From contig JAGCCO010000004.1 of the NCBI GenBank assembly GCA_017651645.1, positions 58,782 to 122,781 on the forward strand: DNA of 64,000 nucleotides, in the 5' to 3' direction. Made by a program: the position numbers and the translations under genes. This document shows positions 42,394-51,652 of this stretch, piece by piece. Under the pieces are notes generated by a model, which was not told the DNA's origin, searched no databases, and saw only the letters and a program-made list of their open reading frames with translations. Source of the stretch: Bacteroidales bacterium (GTDB taxonomy: Bacteria > Bacteroidota > Bacteroidia > Bacteroidales > F082). Numbering within the stretch: the stretch's first letter is position 1; each line of letters opens with the position of its first letter.

Positions 42394-44667
42394 TTAATTC
42401 TGTTTCAACAGCTTCACCGTCGAAACAGCGTCATTCCCATCCACAATACGGACGAAATACACACCCTCAGGCCAGGCTTTTACATCAACGACATTGTCAG
42501 AACCCTGATACACCAACTGTCCCAAAGCGTCAAACACCTTGATTTCCTTTACCTTGCCTTCCACCGTGAAGCTATCGGAGGCAGGATTGGGATATAGCGA
42601 AGAACGCAGCCCATTTTCGGGAACCGAGGTCACCTCAACCGTCGCCGTAACGATCTCCGACTCACAAAACTCGTTGAGGCGTTCATAGATTGCCCTGACC
42701 GCATATTCAGCCACACCCACCTCATTGGATGCATCAAAATAGGTTCTGGTTTGCGTATCCTCAATGGTAGCCACTTCGAAACCGTTGCGATAGATCTCAT
42801 ACCGTAAAAAGTCTTTGGTATTACCGTCCCAGTCCCAGCTCAGCTCCACGCCAAACTCGTCGGCATTATGCCAAACATAGGAGGCTTCCAAATTGGAGAC
42901 AGGCTCACAGCCCATACTGCAGTCTATATCGTAATCAGTAATCACACCTACCTCGGGATAGCCGTCGGAGGCCACGATCAGGTTGTCGTCCCAGTCATAG
43001 ATCTCGTAGGAGACCTCAGAGAGGCTGCCGTGGGAATAGCAGGTGTTATCGTACGTCCAGAAGAACGTGGCTTTCTGGTATTTTGGCACTGGCACAATCA
43101 GTGAGGCCGATCCGCCGTCCCATAAGCCCACACGCTGCGACACCTTACTATCCTCATCGAGCACGGCGATGAATGACATGTCCCAGCCGTTACCACCCGT
43201 GTCGAACAATTCAAAGCGTAAGTCACAATTGGTGCCGACCATCACGGTATCGCGCGCCACCTTGCTCATGCCCGCCTCGTTAACCGAATACACCGCATAA
43301 TAATAGGTGGCATACTTCTCCAACTCGTCATAGAAGACAACCTCGTCCTGGGTCACATCTGTCATGACCTCAATCACCGCGCCGTCACGCATGATAACGA
43401 CAGAGTCGAGCACCGAAAGGGCGGCTCCGTTTCGGGTTTCATACACAGGATTGAAATGCAATTCCACCTCGGCGTGGTCGAACACGGCCATAGCCTCCAG
43501 ATTCTCGACCGCCTTGGGCGCATCATAATACTCATCATCGGGATGCAGGTTAAAGATAGCATTATGATTCCAAGGGAAGGAATAGAAAGTGAGATAGAAG
43601 CCATCGATGGCATAATAGCCGTTGTCGAAGCCCGCCCAGCCCCAATTGAGGTGGAAAAGATAGCTGTCGTCGTAGCCGTCAACCACGTAGGCATGGCCGC
43701 CATCGGGTCCGGAAGAGGCGTAATACAAAGGCATCCCAGCATCAAGATTCTCCACCAGATCCTCTTCCCATTGGGAGTAACTATTCATATAACGATGCTG
43801 CAGATCAGGGCTATACCTGAAATAGGTCTGCATCGCCGGGCCTACATCCTCCGAATAGGCGCCGCTGGCATTGGCACCATAGCTCATATCCACACTCACG
43901 CCGGCATGATACTCCAGCAAGGCTGTGGCAGTCACCTCGCTTTGCGGGCTGGCATAGTCGAGGAAGTCGGGCATCAACTCGAAGTGGTAAGTCGCCTCAC
44001 CGAAATTGGCTTCCTGCCAGCCATAATTGCCGTAATAGCTGTTGGCATAATAACCATGCGAGCCCACTCCCGTGCGCGGCCACTCCCAATAACGCATGAT
44101 CTGACTCATGGTGTTGGCCACACAGCCCGACTTGCAATGGCCGTTGTAAAGCGAATTGGGTGCTTCAGGCGCCATATCGTTATACAGGTCGGTCTGGTTC
44201 CAGATGGAAGCCAGCAATGGGCCCACGCTACGGTCGATTCGTCGGCTGCTCAGCTTACCTGTTTCGGCGAGGCTGGTCCAATCGGCAACAGCCTCTGCGG
44301 TACGTTCGTCGTTGTTGGCATACATCTGGCTGAAGCCAGCCTTGTAGTTGTCAAAGAAAGTCATCAGGCCATCAGGAAGCTGAGGCGTGAAGTTGCTCTC
44401 CGTGGAATAACCCAAGATGGGTTTGGCGCGGTCGTCGGCACTGACGATAACAAAGCCCTTAGGCTGAACCGCGAAGACATAGAACGCCGCCTGTCCATTG
44501 TCGGCAAAGGCTGTGTAGGTCAACTCAGCCGAGGCCGACTTCATCTCGGTATTAACCTTCATAAACTTGACGCCCAACGACTTGGCCATCTGGACATCCA
44601 CTGGTTTGGCTTGCAGTCCGCTCATCAACAGAGCGGCACACAAAAGAGTAAAAAGAGTTTTTTTCAT
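42394..44667 (-). CDS. T9SS-exported C10 (streptopain-like) cysteine protease, paralogue A
   Basis: A 757-residue secreted protein: signal peptide (1-20, cut after LQA), a Spi-like propeptide (about 25-110, including FVIVSADDRAKPILGYS), then a C10 peptidase domain with catalytic Cys about 182 (KSGCVANTMSQIMRYW) and His about 325 (PDGGHAYVVDGYD), plus NWGW (341-344). Fibronectin-like or Ig-like segments follow, and a type A sorting tail (LYPNPASDSFTVEG, YFVRIVDG). The family includes interpain and periodontain. Both catalytic residues are intact. Tandem with paralogue B, 8 bp apart. Confidence 0.92.
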   Translation of the reverse strand: MKKTLFTLLCAALLMSGLQAKPVDVQMAKSLGVKFMKVNTEMKSASAELTYTAFADNGQAAFYVFAVQPKGFVIVSADDRAKPILGYSTESNFTPQLPDGLMTFFDNYKAGFSQMYANNDERTAEAVADWTSLAETGKLSSRRIDRSVGPLLASIWNQTDLYNDMAPEAPNSLYNGHCKSGCVANTMSQIMRYWEWPRTGVGSHGYYANSYYGNYGWQEANFGEATYHFELMPDFLDYASPQSEVTATALLEYHAGVSVDMSYGANASGAYSEDVGPAMQTYFRYSPDLQHRYMNSYSQWEEDLVENLDAGMPLYYASSGPDGGHAYVVDGYDDSYLFHLNWGWAGFDNGYYAIDGFYLTFYSFPWNHNAIFNLHPDDEYYDAPKAVENLEAMAVFDHAEVELHFNPVYETRNGAALSVLDSVVIMRDGAVIEVMTDVTQDEVVFYDELEKYATYYYAVYSVNEAGMSKVARDTVMVGTNCDLRFELFDTGGNGWDMSFIAVLDEDSKVSQRVGLWDGGSASLIVPVPKYQKATFFWTYDNTCYSHGSLSEVSYEIYDWDDNLIVASDGYPEVGVITDYDIDCSMGCEPVSNLEASYVWHNADEFGVELSWDWDGNTKDFLRYEIYRNGFEVATIEDTQTRTYFDASNEVGVAEYAVRAIYERLNEFCESEIVTATVEVTSVPENGLRSSLYPNPASDSFTVEGKVKEIKVFDALGQLVYQGSDNVVDVKAWPEGVYFVRIVDGNDAVSTVKLLKQN

Positions 44668-44675
44668 AGTTACAA

Positions 44676-47021
44676 TTACTTTTTAATGATTTTTTGCGTT
44701 ATAGTATTCCCTGTTTCCGTTGTTATTCTCATAAAGTAAATCCCAATTTCCCAATGGCTTACATCAACAGATGTAGTTAAGCCTTGATACACTTTCTGTC
44801 CCAAGGCATCGTACACTTCGACTTGCGCCTCAGCATTCAGATATAGCCTATCGCTGACAGGATTGGGATAAGCAGTGGCTGCATCAGGATGTTCCTCAAC
44901 GGAAGTAACATATATCTCGGCGTAATCCAACTCAGGATTATAGAGATTCGGAGCAAATGCAGACTGCTGGTAAACGCCTCCGCCAACCGCATACTCCGCC
45001 AACACACGATAATAATAGTTGCCAGGCTCAACTTGATCGAAATAAGAAAGCTCAGTAGTTCTTATCATCACATGATCACTGCTATTCGGGTCGGTAAACC
45101 GCATGAGGACAAAATCGCGGAACCACTGGTTCTGATCCAGATCCCAAGAAACTTGCGCCCCGTATGTGCCGTCATCGTTATAAACATACTCAGCCGTAAT
45201 ATAATATGGCGCTATGATGGGATTCCATTCAACATTGAAAATACACAATTCGCCCACCTCGGGTCTCGCTGTTTGGGCATACTTCAAATTCCCTTGAAAG
45301 TCATATACTTCAAACGAGCACTCAGCATCATCGTCCTCATAGCCGACATTGCAATAGTTCCAGAAAAGTGTCCATTCGCCATCGATGGGTAAATCCACGC
45401 TTATCGTATCATCGTAACCTTCGTCCAAACCAATGCGATATTGAACAACGCCTCGCTCATCCAAGATTGACAAAGCGGGCGAGAGCCAGCCGTCGCCAGC
45501 CGCATCGTGGAGACAGAAAGTCACGGGGAAGTTCATCACGCCATAGGAAGTCCAGGCAGGTACGCTATCCGTCACTGCATGGCCTCGTCCTTCTGAAGTC
45601 ACAGGATAAAGAGTGAAATAATTCATTCGGCCACAAGCAAGATTATCGGTGAAGTAATAGCCGAATTCAATGTTTTGACCAGGCTGCGGCGACATAAAGG
45701 TATGTAACGGTTCTCCATTCAGCAGCAAGACAATTGAATCAATAGTTGTTAGCGACTCGCCTCCGATGGTCTCTGTAGGTGCAGTATAGTTCATCAAAAC
45801 AGCCTGGCCATAAAACTCTGGCACAATCTCCAGATTCCGCACAGGTTTGGGTTGGTTGTAATACTCCTCATCAGGCTCAATGTTGACCAGCGCATAGTGG
45901 TTGTAGTTGTAGCCATGATGCGTGAGGTTCATCGCGTTGATGCTGTAGAAGCCGTTGTCGAAACCCTGCCAGCCCCAGTTGAAATGCATGAAGTCGTTCG
46001 CATCATAGCCATCGCAGATGAAGGCATGACCGCCACGGGTGCCGCCCTTGGTCGGGCTATAGGCCGAATAATACACTGGACGGCCGTTGTCGAACTCGTT
46101 CTTCAACATGGCAATCCATTGGGAATCGGAATAGTTGTCACGGTTGTTGTATGACAACGTGTTGGCATAGCGGAAATAGTCCACCAAGGCATACTGAACG
46201 TCAGCGGAATAGGCACCCGAGGCATTGGGGCCATAGCTCATATCCACGCTCACGCCCGTGTGGTACTCCAGCAACGCCACCGCGTCGATTTCGTCGGGAC
46301 GGCTGTTGTAGTCCAGGAAGTCAGGCATCAACTCATAACGGTAGTCCGCCTCTCCGAAATTGGCCGACAAGGTGCCGTAGGAGGTGCTGCCATAGCCGGA
46401 GCAATAATAGCTATGCGAGCCTGTACCCGTCTTGGGCCACTCCCAATAACGCATCAGCTGGCTCATGGTGCTAGCCACACAACCCACCTTCACATGGCCG
46501 TCATAGCCTTCGGGGTCTTCGGGACAATGGTAGTTATAAAGCTGCGTCTGATGCCAAGTGGAAGTCAGCAAAGGGCCGACAGAGCGGTCGCCGCGGTGAG
46601 ACAAATGGCCTGTTTCGGACAACATTTGCCATTGTTCAGCAACCTCAGGTGACTGCTTCAAATCCATCGCAACGGCTTGGCTCAAATCACTGTTGTAGGC
46701 GTCAAAAAGAACCTGCAAACCATTCTCCTCGTCAGGGATGCCAAAGCTGCCATCCGACGAATACCCCAAGATGGGGCGCATCCTATCGTCGGCTGCAACG
46801 ATGACAAAGCCTTTAGGCTGCAGCGCGAAGACATAGAAGCAAGCCTGTCCATTGTCGGCATAAGACGTGTATGTCAATTCCGCCGAAGCTGATTTGACTT
46901 CGGTATTGGCATTCATAAACTTCGCACCAAGTCCTTTGGCTGTCTCGACACCAACAGGCTTAGCCTGAAGGCCACCCGCCAGCAAAAAGGCAAACAAGAG
47001 CAAAAAGAGTGTCTTTTTCAT
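44676..47021 (-). CDS. T9SS-exported C10 (streptopain-like) cysteine protease, paralogue B
   Basis: A 781-residue paralogue of the neighbouring protease: signal peptide, Spi-like propeptide (FVIVAADDRMRPILGYS), C10 domain with catalytic Cys about 181 (KVGCVASTMSQLMRYW), His about 332 (RGGHAFICDGYD) and a matching NWGW, then Ig-like segments and the sorting tail (AYPNPVSDRLYLNAE, YFMRITTE). It precedes paralogue A and lies 20 bp after the zinc-ribbon gene, so it probably shares that transcript. Likely substrates are extracellular host or dietary proteins, as inference from the family. Confidence 0.92.
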   Translation of the reverse strand: MKKTLFLLLFAFLLAGGLQAKPVGVETAKGLGAKFMNANTEVKSASAELTYTSYADNGQACFYVFALQPKGFVIVAADDRMRPILGYSSDGSFGIPDEENGLQVLFDAYNSDLSQAVAMDLKQSPEVAEQWQMLSETGHLSHRGDRSVGPLLTSTWHQTQLYNYHCPEDPEGYDGHVKVGCVASTMSQLMRYWEWPKTGTGSHSYYCSGYGSTSYGTLSANFGEADYRYELMPDFLDYNSRPDEIDAVALLEYHTGVSVDMSYGPNASGAYSADVQYALVDYFRYANTLSYNNRDNYSDSQWIAMLKNEFDNGRPVYYSAYSPTKGGTRGGHAFICDGYDANDFMHFNWGWQGFDNGFYSINAMNLTHHGYNYNHYALVNIEPDEEYYNQPKPVRNLEIVPEFYGQAVLMNYTAPTETIGGESLTTIDSIVLLLNGEPLHTFMSPQPGQNIEFGYYFTDNLACGRMNYFTLYPVTSEGRGHAVTDSVPAWTSYGVMNFPVTFCLHDAAGDGWLSPALSILDERGVVQYRIGLDEGYDDTISVDLPIDGEWTLFWNYCNVGYEDDDAECSFEVYDFQGNLKYAQTARPEVGELCIFNVEWNPIIAPYYITAEYVYNDDGTYGAQVSWDLDQNQWFRDFVLMRFTDPNSSDHVMIRTTELSYFDQVEPGNYYYRVLAEYAVGGGVYQQSAFAPNLYNPELDYAEIYVTSVEEHPDAATAYPNPVSDRLYLNAEAQVEVYDALGQKVYQGLTTSVDVSHWEIGIYFMRITTETGNTITQKIIKK

Positions 47022-47041
47022 GGTCTATGATTTTAATGTTA

Positions 47042-47407
47042 TCAATCCATGTTCTTTACCAAAACGAAAGCGTCTTTATCGGTTTCCTTTGGCACATAGC
47101 CTTGGTCGTAGACGAAATGGTAGACGGCTCCTGCCTTAGTGGTATATGTACTCGTAAAATACTTGAAATCAAAGCCTTTCTCCGTCAGCTGCTGGCGGCT
47201 GGCAAAGCCTTTCCCCGTGGGATTCAGCTCCAACAGGATATTGTGATTGCGGGCCAAGATGCCGTTGATTTTCCTGACCACATTGATTTGCTTGTGGGTC
47301 TTTTCGTAGTTATAGCTGTTGCGGCACGAGTCGCAGCAAAACTTCTTGTCGACACGCCCGATGATGGGTTCACCGCAGTAGAGGCATTTTCTTTTTTCGT
47401 CTTCCAT
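47042..47407 (-). CDS. Small zinc-ribbon protein of unknown function
   Basis: A 121-residue protein with an N-terminal treble-clef-like zinc site: KCLYCGEPIIGRVDKKFCCDSCRNSYNYEK (Cys at about 8, 11, 24, 28), followed by a helical and strand segment (ILARNHNILLELNPTGKGF, DFKYFTSTYTTKAGAVYHFVYDQGY at about 74-98). Similar proteins are conserved in Bacteroidota beside DUF4159 or argS-like housekeeping genes. No function assigned; nucleic-acid binding is possible. Confidence 0.65.
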   Translation of the reverse strand: MEDEKRKCLYCGEPIIGRVDKKFCCDSCRNSYNYEKTHKQINVVRKINGILARNHNILLELNPTGKGFASRQQLTEKGFDFKYFTSTYTTKAGAVYHFVYDQGYVPKETDKDAFVLVKNMD

Positions 47408-47429
47408 ATAGTAAATTCTTTGTTATCCG

Positions 47430-48077
47430 TTATTTAGTAAACACATAGCGTAATATATTCGCGCCCATTTTCAGGGCTTTTTCTCTTGTTTCTTGCGAGT
47501 CATGATGCACGCGTTGGTCTTCCCAGCCATCGCCGAGGTCGCATTCGTAGGTAAAGATACACACCACCCTACCCTCGTAAATCAAGGCGAAGAGTTGCGG
47601 TGGCTTGTTGTCGTGTTCATGAATCTTCGGCAAACCGTTCGGAAACGCGTAGGGCGCCTTGAAAATCTCATGCGTATAAGGCAACTCCACAAAATCCAGT
47701 TCAGGGAACACCTTTTTCATCTGTGGCTCGATGTATTGCCGGATGCCGTAGTTGTCGTCGATGTGCAGGAAACCGCCAGCCAGCATGTAATTGCGCAGGT
47801 TTTGCGCCTCGGCCGCATCGAAGACCACATTACCGTGTCCCGTCATATAGACGTAGGGATAGTTGAACAAATCTGGGCTCGACGGCTCCACGGTGGGCAC
47901 ATTCGGATTGATGTCCGTACCAATCTCCTGATTGCAGAACCGCACCAAGTTGGGCAAGGATGTCGGGTTGCCGTACCAGTCTCCTCCCCCACGGTATTTC
48001 AGCAAGGCGATATTGAGTTGCTGGGCAGAGGCAACGAAAGAGAACGACAACAATATGACTACCAACAGCTTTTTCAT
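47430..48077 (-). CDS. DUF4159 domain protein (exported)
   Basis: A 215-residue protein with a signal peptide (MKKLLVVILLSFSFVASAQQ) and DUF4159 features: LNIALLKYRGGGDWYGNPTSL, PYVYMTGHGNVVF, GGFLHIDDNYGIRQYIEPQMKKVFP. DUF4159 has a glutamine-amidotransferase-like fold without clear catalytic residues. Probably periplasmic, function unknown. The start is ATG 48077, overlapping rsmE by 4 bp; an earlier ATG at 48110 would lose the signal peptide. Confidence 0.8.
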   Translation of the reverse strand: MKKLLVVILLSFSFVASAQQLNIALLKYRGGGDWYGNPTSLPNLVRFCNQEIGTDINPNVPTVEPSSPDLFNYPYVYMTGHGNVVFDAAEAQNLRNYMLAGGFLHIDDNYGIRQYIEPQMKKVFPELDFVELPYTHEIFKAPYAFPNGLPKIHEHDNKPPQLFALIYEGRVVCIFTYECDLGDGWEDQRVHHDSQETREKALKMGANILRYVFTK

Positions 48078-48781
48078 TTCATCTGGTTGATAAGTTGAAT
48101 CGTATGACATGCCACGATGGCCGCCGTCTCAGTACGCAGTCTCGCCTCACCCAAACTGCACGGCACGAAACCGTTCTCCTTGGCCAAGGCCACTTCCTCG
48201 GGGCTGAAATCGCCCTCGGGGCCGATAAGTACCATGACATTTTCGCCTTTATGATACAAGTCGCATAAGCAGTCTTTCACGTCGTCGTCAATCCAGGCGA
48301 TGAACTTCTGTCCCTCGAAGGGTTGCTTCACCAGTTTGTCGAAGGACATCAAGTCCTCCACCTTCGGCAGACGCGACTTGATGCTCTGCTTCATCGCCGC
48401 CACCATCACCTTTTGGAAACGCTCCACATTGGCGGCGCGGCGTTCGGAATGATAGGAGGTGAACAACCTTACCTTGTCAATGCCGATTTCCGTGGCTTTC
48501 TCAAGAAACCACTCCATACGCTCGTTGAGTTTGGTCGGGGCGATGGCGATTTCGAGGTTGAAGTCCCAATGGTCATACCCTTTGCGCTGGTTCGTCAAGT
48601 TGACGGTAGCCCGCTTGGGCAAGGCCTCCACCAACTCGGCATCGAAGAGAAAGCCCTCTCCATTGGTGACGCAGAAACGCTCACCCTCGGTCATACGCAG
48701 CACCTTGACGCAGTGCTTTGACTCGTCCTCGGGCAAGGTCGTCAGGCCTTCTTTCGCTCCGGGTATGTAAAAGACGTTCAA
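48074..48781 (-). CDS. rsmE: 16S rRNA m3U1498 methyltransferase
   Basis: A 235-residue SPOUT methyltransferase that methylates U1498 of 16S rRNA. A PUA-like N terminus (NVFYIPGAKEGL, HCVKVLRMTEGERF) precedes the knot with VMVLIGPEGDFSPEEVALA and GEARLRTETAAIVA. The start is TTG at 48781, lying at the edge of a tandem-repeat tract; no upstream ATG keeps the normal N terminus. It overlaps the DUF4159 gene by 4 bp. Confidence 0.93.
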   Translation of the reverse strand: MNVFYIPGAKEGLTTLPEDESKHCVKVLRMTEGERFCVTNGEGFLFDAELVEALPKRATVNLTNQRKGYDHWDFNLEIAIAPTKLNERMEWFLEKATEIGIDKVRLFTSYHSERRAANVERFQKVMVAAMKQSIKSRLPKVEDLMSFDKLVKQPFEGQKFIAWIDDDVKDCLCDLYHKGENVMVLIGPEGDFSPEEVALAKENGFVPCSLGEARLRTETAAIVACHTIQLINQMK

Positions 48782-48868
48782 GGATTTAAGATTTAAAGAT
48801 TCAAAGATTTAAAGATTTAAGATTCGCGGACTTTGCTCAATTTTGAATTTTGAATTCTGAATTTTGAA
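48782..48868. repeat. Low-complexity tandem tract between argS and rsmE
   Basis: Two blocks: GATTTAAAGATT-type units at 48782-48823 and GAATTTTGAATTC-type units at about 48839-48866. On the minus strand it ends exactly at the TTG start of rsmE. It is a third example of a tandem tract before a start codon. Confidence 0.75.
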
Positions 48869-50680
48869 TCACATTCGATTCGGCATACCAATACCCAGCA
48901 GTTCAGATGCATTGCGCAACAAGGCTGCCACCATGTCGCAGACCTGCAAGCGGAACATACGACGGTCGGCATCGGGTTCCTTCAAGATGCTACATTCTTG
49001 GTAGAACTGGTTGAATTCCTTGGCAAGGTCGAAGATGAAGTTGGCAATCATTGCGGGGCTGCGGTTCTCAGCGGCTTGATTCAAGACCATCGGCCAGCCG
49101 TACATCATCACGATGATTTCCTTCTCCTTGGGTTGCAGGTCATTGACCTTCACCTCGCTTTCGAGCTTGATACCTTGTTCCTCGGCCTTACGCAGCACTG
49201 AGCAGATACGGGCGTGGGTGTATTGTACAAAGGGGCCCGTGTTGCCGTTGAAGTCGATGGACTCCTCGGGGTTGAAGAGCATAGTCTTCTTCGGGTCGAC
49301 CTTGAGGATGAAATACTTCAAGGCGCCCAAACCGATGGTGTGGTACAGCCTGTCGGCCTCCTCGGGCGACAAGTCCTTGGCCTTGCCGAGTTCATCGGAG
49401 ACAGCCTTGGCGGTGGCCACCATCTCGTCCATGAGGTCGTCGGCGTCGACCACCGTGCCCTCACGCGACTTCATCTTGCCATTGGGTAGTTCGACCATGC
49501 CATAGGACAGGTGTTCAATATCATTTCCCCACTCGCGGCCCAAGCGCACCAACACGCGCTTCAGCACATCGAAGTGGTAGATTTGCTCATTGCCCACGAC
49601 ATAGATCAGTTTCTCAGGGTCGTATTCATTGACACGCAGTTGGGCGGTGCCGAGGTCTTGGGTCATATACACCGAGGTGCCATCGCGGCGGAGCAGAAGT
49701 TTCTCATCCAAACCCTCGTCGCGGAGGTCGCACCACACGGAGTTGTCATCGCGGCGGTAAAGGACGCCTTTTTCAAGGCCTTCCTGTACCAATGCCTTAC
49801 CCAGCAGATAGGTCTGCGATTCGTAGTAGATCTTCTCGAAGGCCACACCCATACGCTTGTAGGTCACGTCGAAGCCGTCATACACCCATTGGTTCATCGT
49901 TTCCCACAGATGGCGCACCTCGGGGTCGTTAGCCTCCCATTTCACCAGCATCTCACGGGCTTCCTGCATCAGCGTGGACTCGGCTTCGGCCTTGGCCTTG
50001 GCTTCTTCCTTGGCTTTCTCGTTGAGGGTGTCGAAATCGGCAGGAAGCAAGGATTTCACTTCTTCCTTGAACTTCTTGTCGAAAAGCACATAGAAGTCAC
50101 CAATAAGGTGGTCGCCCTTCTTGCCTGTCGACTCGGGTGTGCAGCCGTTGCCCCACTTCAACCATGCCAACATGCTCTTGCAGATGTGGATGCCACGGTC
50201 GTTGACCAGGTTGACACGCACCACCTTCTTGCCGTTAGCCTTCATGATTTCGGAGACGCTCCAGCCAAGCAGGTTGTTACGGATATGGCCCAGGTGCAAA
50301 GGTTTGTTCGTGTTGGGTGAGGAATACTCGATGACCACGTTCTTTCCCGAGACAGGTTTACGGCCAAACTCACGGTTCTCGTGGTTCGACTTGAAGAAAT
50401 CCATCCAAAACTTGTCGGAAATCAAGAGGTTCAGGAAGCCTTTCACCACATTGAACTTGGCAATCATATCCGACTCCTTGATCATCTCGGCGCCCATCTC
50501 GTTAGCCAACTGCTCGGGATTGCGACCAGCCAGCTTCACGAAGGGAAACACCACGATGGTCATGTCGCCCTCAAACTCAGGGCGCGTCTTCTGGAAATTC
50601 ACCTGCTGCACAGGCGGTTCCTGTCCGTATAAAGTTTTGAATGACTTTATGAATAAATCTCTTAGTACTTGTTCTAACAT
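48869..50680 (-). CDS. argS: Arginyl-tRNA synthetase
   Basis: A 603-residue class I aminoacyl-tRNA synthetase. It has a HIGH-type motif HLGHIRNNLLG within SSPNTNKPLHLG, and a KMSK-like loop GKMKSREGTVV, a known ArgRS variation. The C-terminal anticodon-binding domain (YTHARICSVLRKAEEQ, QVCDMVAALLRNASELLG) is complete. ATG at 50680 (MLEQVLRDLF) follows a -7 box at 50701-50709; the frame opens further upstream but that extension lies beyond the promoter. Confidence 0.96.
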   Translation of the reverse strand: MLEQVLRDLFIKSFKTLYGQEPPVQQVNFQKTRPEFEGDMTIVVFPFVKLAGRNPEQLANEMGAEMIKESDMIAKFNVVKGFLNLLISDKFWMDFFKSNHENREFGRKPVSGKNVVIEYSSPNTNKPLHLGHIRNNLLGWSVSEIMKANGKKVVRVNLVNDRGIHICKSMLAWLKWGNGCTPESTGKKGDHLIGDFYVLFDKKFKEEVKSLLPADFDTLNEKAKEEAKAKAEAESTLMQEAREMLVKWEANDPEVRHLWETMNQWVYDGFDVTYKRMGVAFEKIYYESQTYLLGKALVQEGLEKGVLYRRDDNSVWCDLRDEGLDEKLLLRRDGTSVYMTQDLGTAQLRVNEYDPEKLIYVVGNEQIYHFDVLKRVLVRLGREWGNDIEHLSYGMVELPNGKMKSREGTVVDADDLMDEMVATAKAVSDELGKAKDLSPEEADRLYHTIGLGALKYFILKVDPKKTMLFNPEESIDFNGNTGPFVQYTHARICSVLRKAEEQGIKLESEVKVNDLQPKEKEIIVMMYGWPMVLNQAAENRSPAMIANFIFDLAKEFNQFYQECSILKEPDADRRMFRLQVCDMVAALLRNASELLGIGMPNRM

Positions 50681-50700
50681 AGCCAAATATTTACATTGGT

Positions 50701-50709
50701 GCAAAAGTA
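50701..50709 (-). promoter_or_regulatory. Bacteroidota -7 box for argS
   Basis: TACTTTTGC on the minus strand, about 20 nt before the argS ATG at 50680. Confidence 0.65.
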
Positions 50710-50793
50710 GTAAATAAGCCCCAAATGTGTGACAAAAAACTAAGGAAAAATTACGACTTAAAACGCATTCTCTTTCCATAAGCAAATATTTTG

Positions 50794-50802
50794 TAATTTT
50801 GT
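50794..50802 (+). promoter_or_regulatory. Bacteroidota -7 box for the cytidylate kinase-like gene
   Basis: TAATTTTGT, 18 nt before ATG 50821. One mismatch (final C to T) from TAnnTTTGC. Confidence 0.5.
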
Positions 50803-50820
50803 CACCTCAATAGAAACATT

Positions 50821-51471
50821 ATGGAAAATCCGAAATTCGTTATCGCCATCAACCGTGAGTTCGGCTCGGGTGGCAGAGAGATCGCCTACAAGCTCGGCGA
50901 GCTGCTTGGTGTCAATGTTTACGACAAGGCCATTCTAGACACCTTAACCTCCAAATTCAACCTGACCGTTGAGGAAATGCAGCGCATCAAAGCCACCAAA
51001 CCCAACTGGTGGAATGACTTCTGCCGGTTCTATCAACAGTTCGGTGCTGCCGGACAGGGTGGATATACACCGCAAGAAGACCGTGAGGTGACCTCGCAAC
51101 AGATCTATCTTGCCGAGGCGCAAATTCTCCGCGACCTGGCCTCGCAGGAGTCGTGCGTCATCATCGGGCGTTCCGGCTTCCATGTCTTCAGAGACCATCC
51201 TTATGCCATGAGAATCTTCTTCATCGCCGACAGGAAAGCCCGTGTGAAACGCGTCATGGAAAAGTTTGCCTTGGACGAGGACGCTGCCAGCATGCGCATC
51301 GATAAAATCGACGAAGCTCGCGATACCTACACACAGGCTGTCGCTGGCGTGTCGCGTTATGATGCCCGCAACTACGACTTCGTGTTCAACGTCACACAAT
51401 TCCCCACCGACCTCGTGGCACAGTTTCTCGCCGACAACATCAGAAAGAAGTATCCGTTCATAGTGAAATAA
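50821..51471 (+). CDS. Cytidylate kinase-like family protein
   Basis: A 216-residue P-loop kinase-like protein. FVIAINREFGSGGREIAYKLGE (P-loop-like glycines about 16-19) and CVIIGRSGFHVFRDHP, FFIADRKARVKRVMEK match the cytidylate kinase-like family, distinct from canonical Cmk. The substrate is unproven. Many Bacteroidota carry this family in addition to true cmk. It lies upstream of pyrB but with its own promoter, and pyrB has another; a pyrimidine link is suggested only by position. Confidence 0.78.
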   Translation: MENPKFVIAINREFGSGGREIAYKLGELLGVNVYDKAILDTLTSKFNLTVEEMQRIKATKPNWWNDFCRFYQQFGAAGQGGYTPQEDREVTSQQIYLAEAQILRDLASQESCVIIGRSGFHVFRDHPYAMRIFFIADRKARVKRVMEKFALDEDAASMRIDKIDEARDTYTQAVAGVSRYDARNYDFVFNVTQFPTDLVAQFLADNIRKKYPFIVK

Positions 51472-51520
51472 TCATATTCATTTTTTTTTCATAAACTCAC
51501 CATCAAACCGAAATCTTTCC

Positions 51521-51529
51521 TATCTTTGC
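51521..51529 (+). promoter_or_regulatory. Bacteroidota -7 box for the pyrB leader
   Basis: TATCTTTGC. Predicted +1 is about 51534-51536, at the start of the leader ORF. Confidence 0.6.
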
Positions 51530-51532
51530 AGT

Positions 51533-51652
51533 CCGATGAGATACCAAAACAAGCCATCGGAAAAGATTATCACCACGGAATCAATTGGTTCCATCAAAAC
51601 GAATTTCCTACTTTTTCATAATGACGGTCACTTTGTCGACCGTCTTTTTTTT
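51533..51652 (+). promoter_or_regulatory. Putative pyrBI transcription attenuator leader
   Basis: Between the promoter and pyrB are three hairpins: CCGATG/CATCGG (51533-51560), GGAATC/GGTTCC (51579-51594), and an intrinsic terminator at 51623-51652. A U-rich stretch (TTTCCTACTTTTTCAT) sits just before the terminator. The layout resembles the enteric pyrBI attenuator, in which RNA polymerase pauses at U runs when UTP is low and coupled translation blocks the terminator. Regulation by UTP is inference. Confidence 0.6.

Noticed and set aside
43456..44739. A 427-codon open frame on the plus strand
   Set aside because: Antisense to the C10 protease, which has intact catalytic motifs and a sorting tail.
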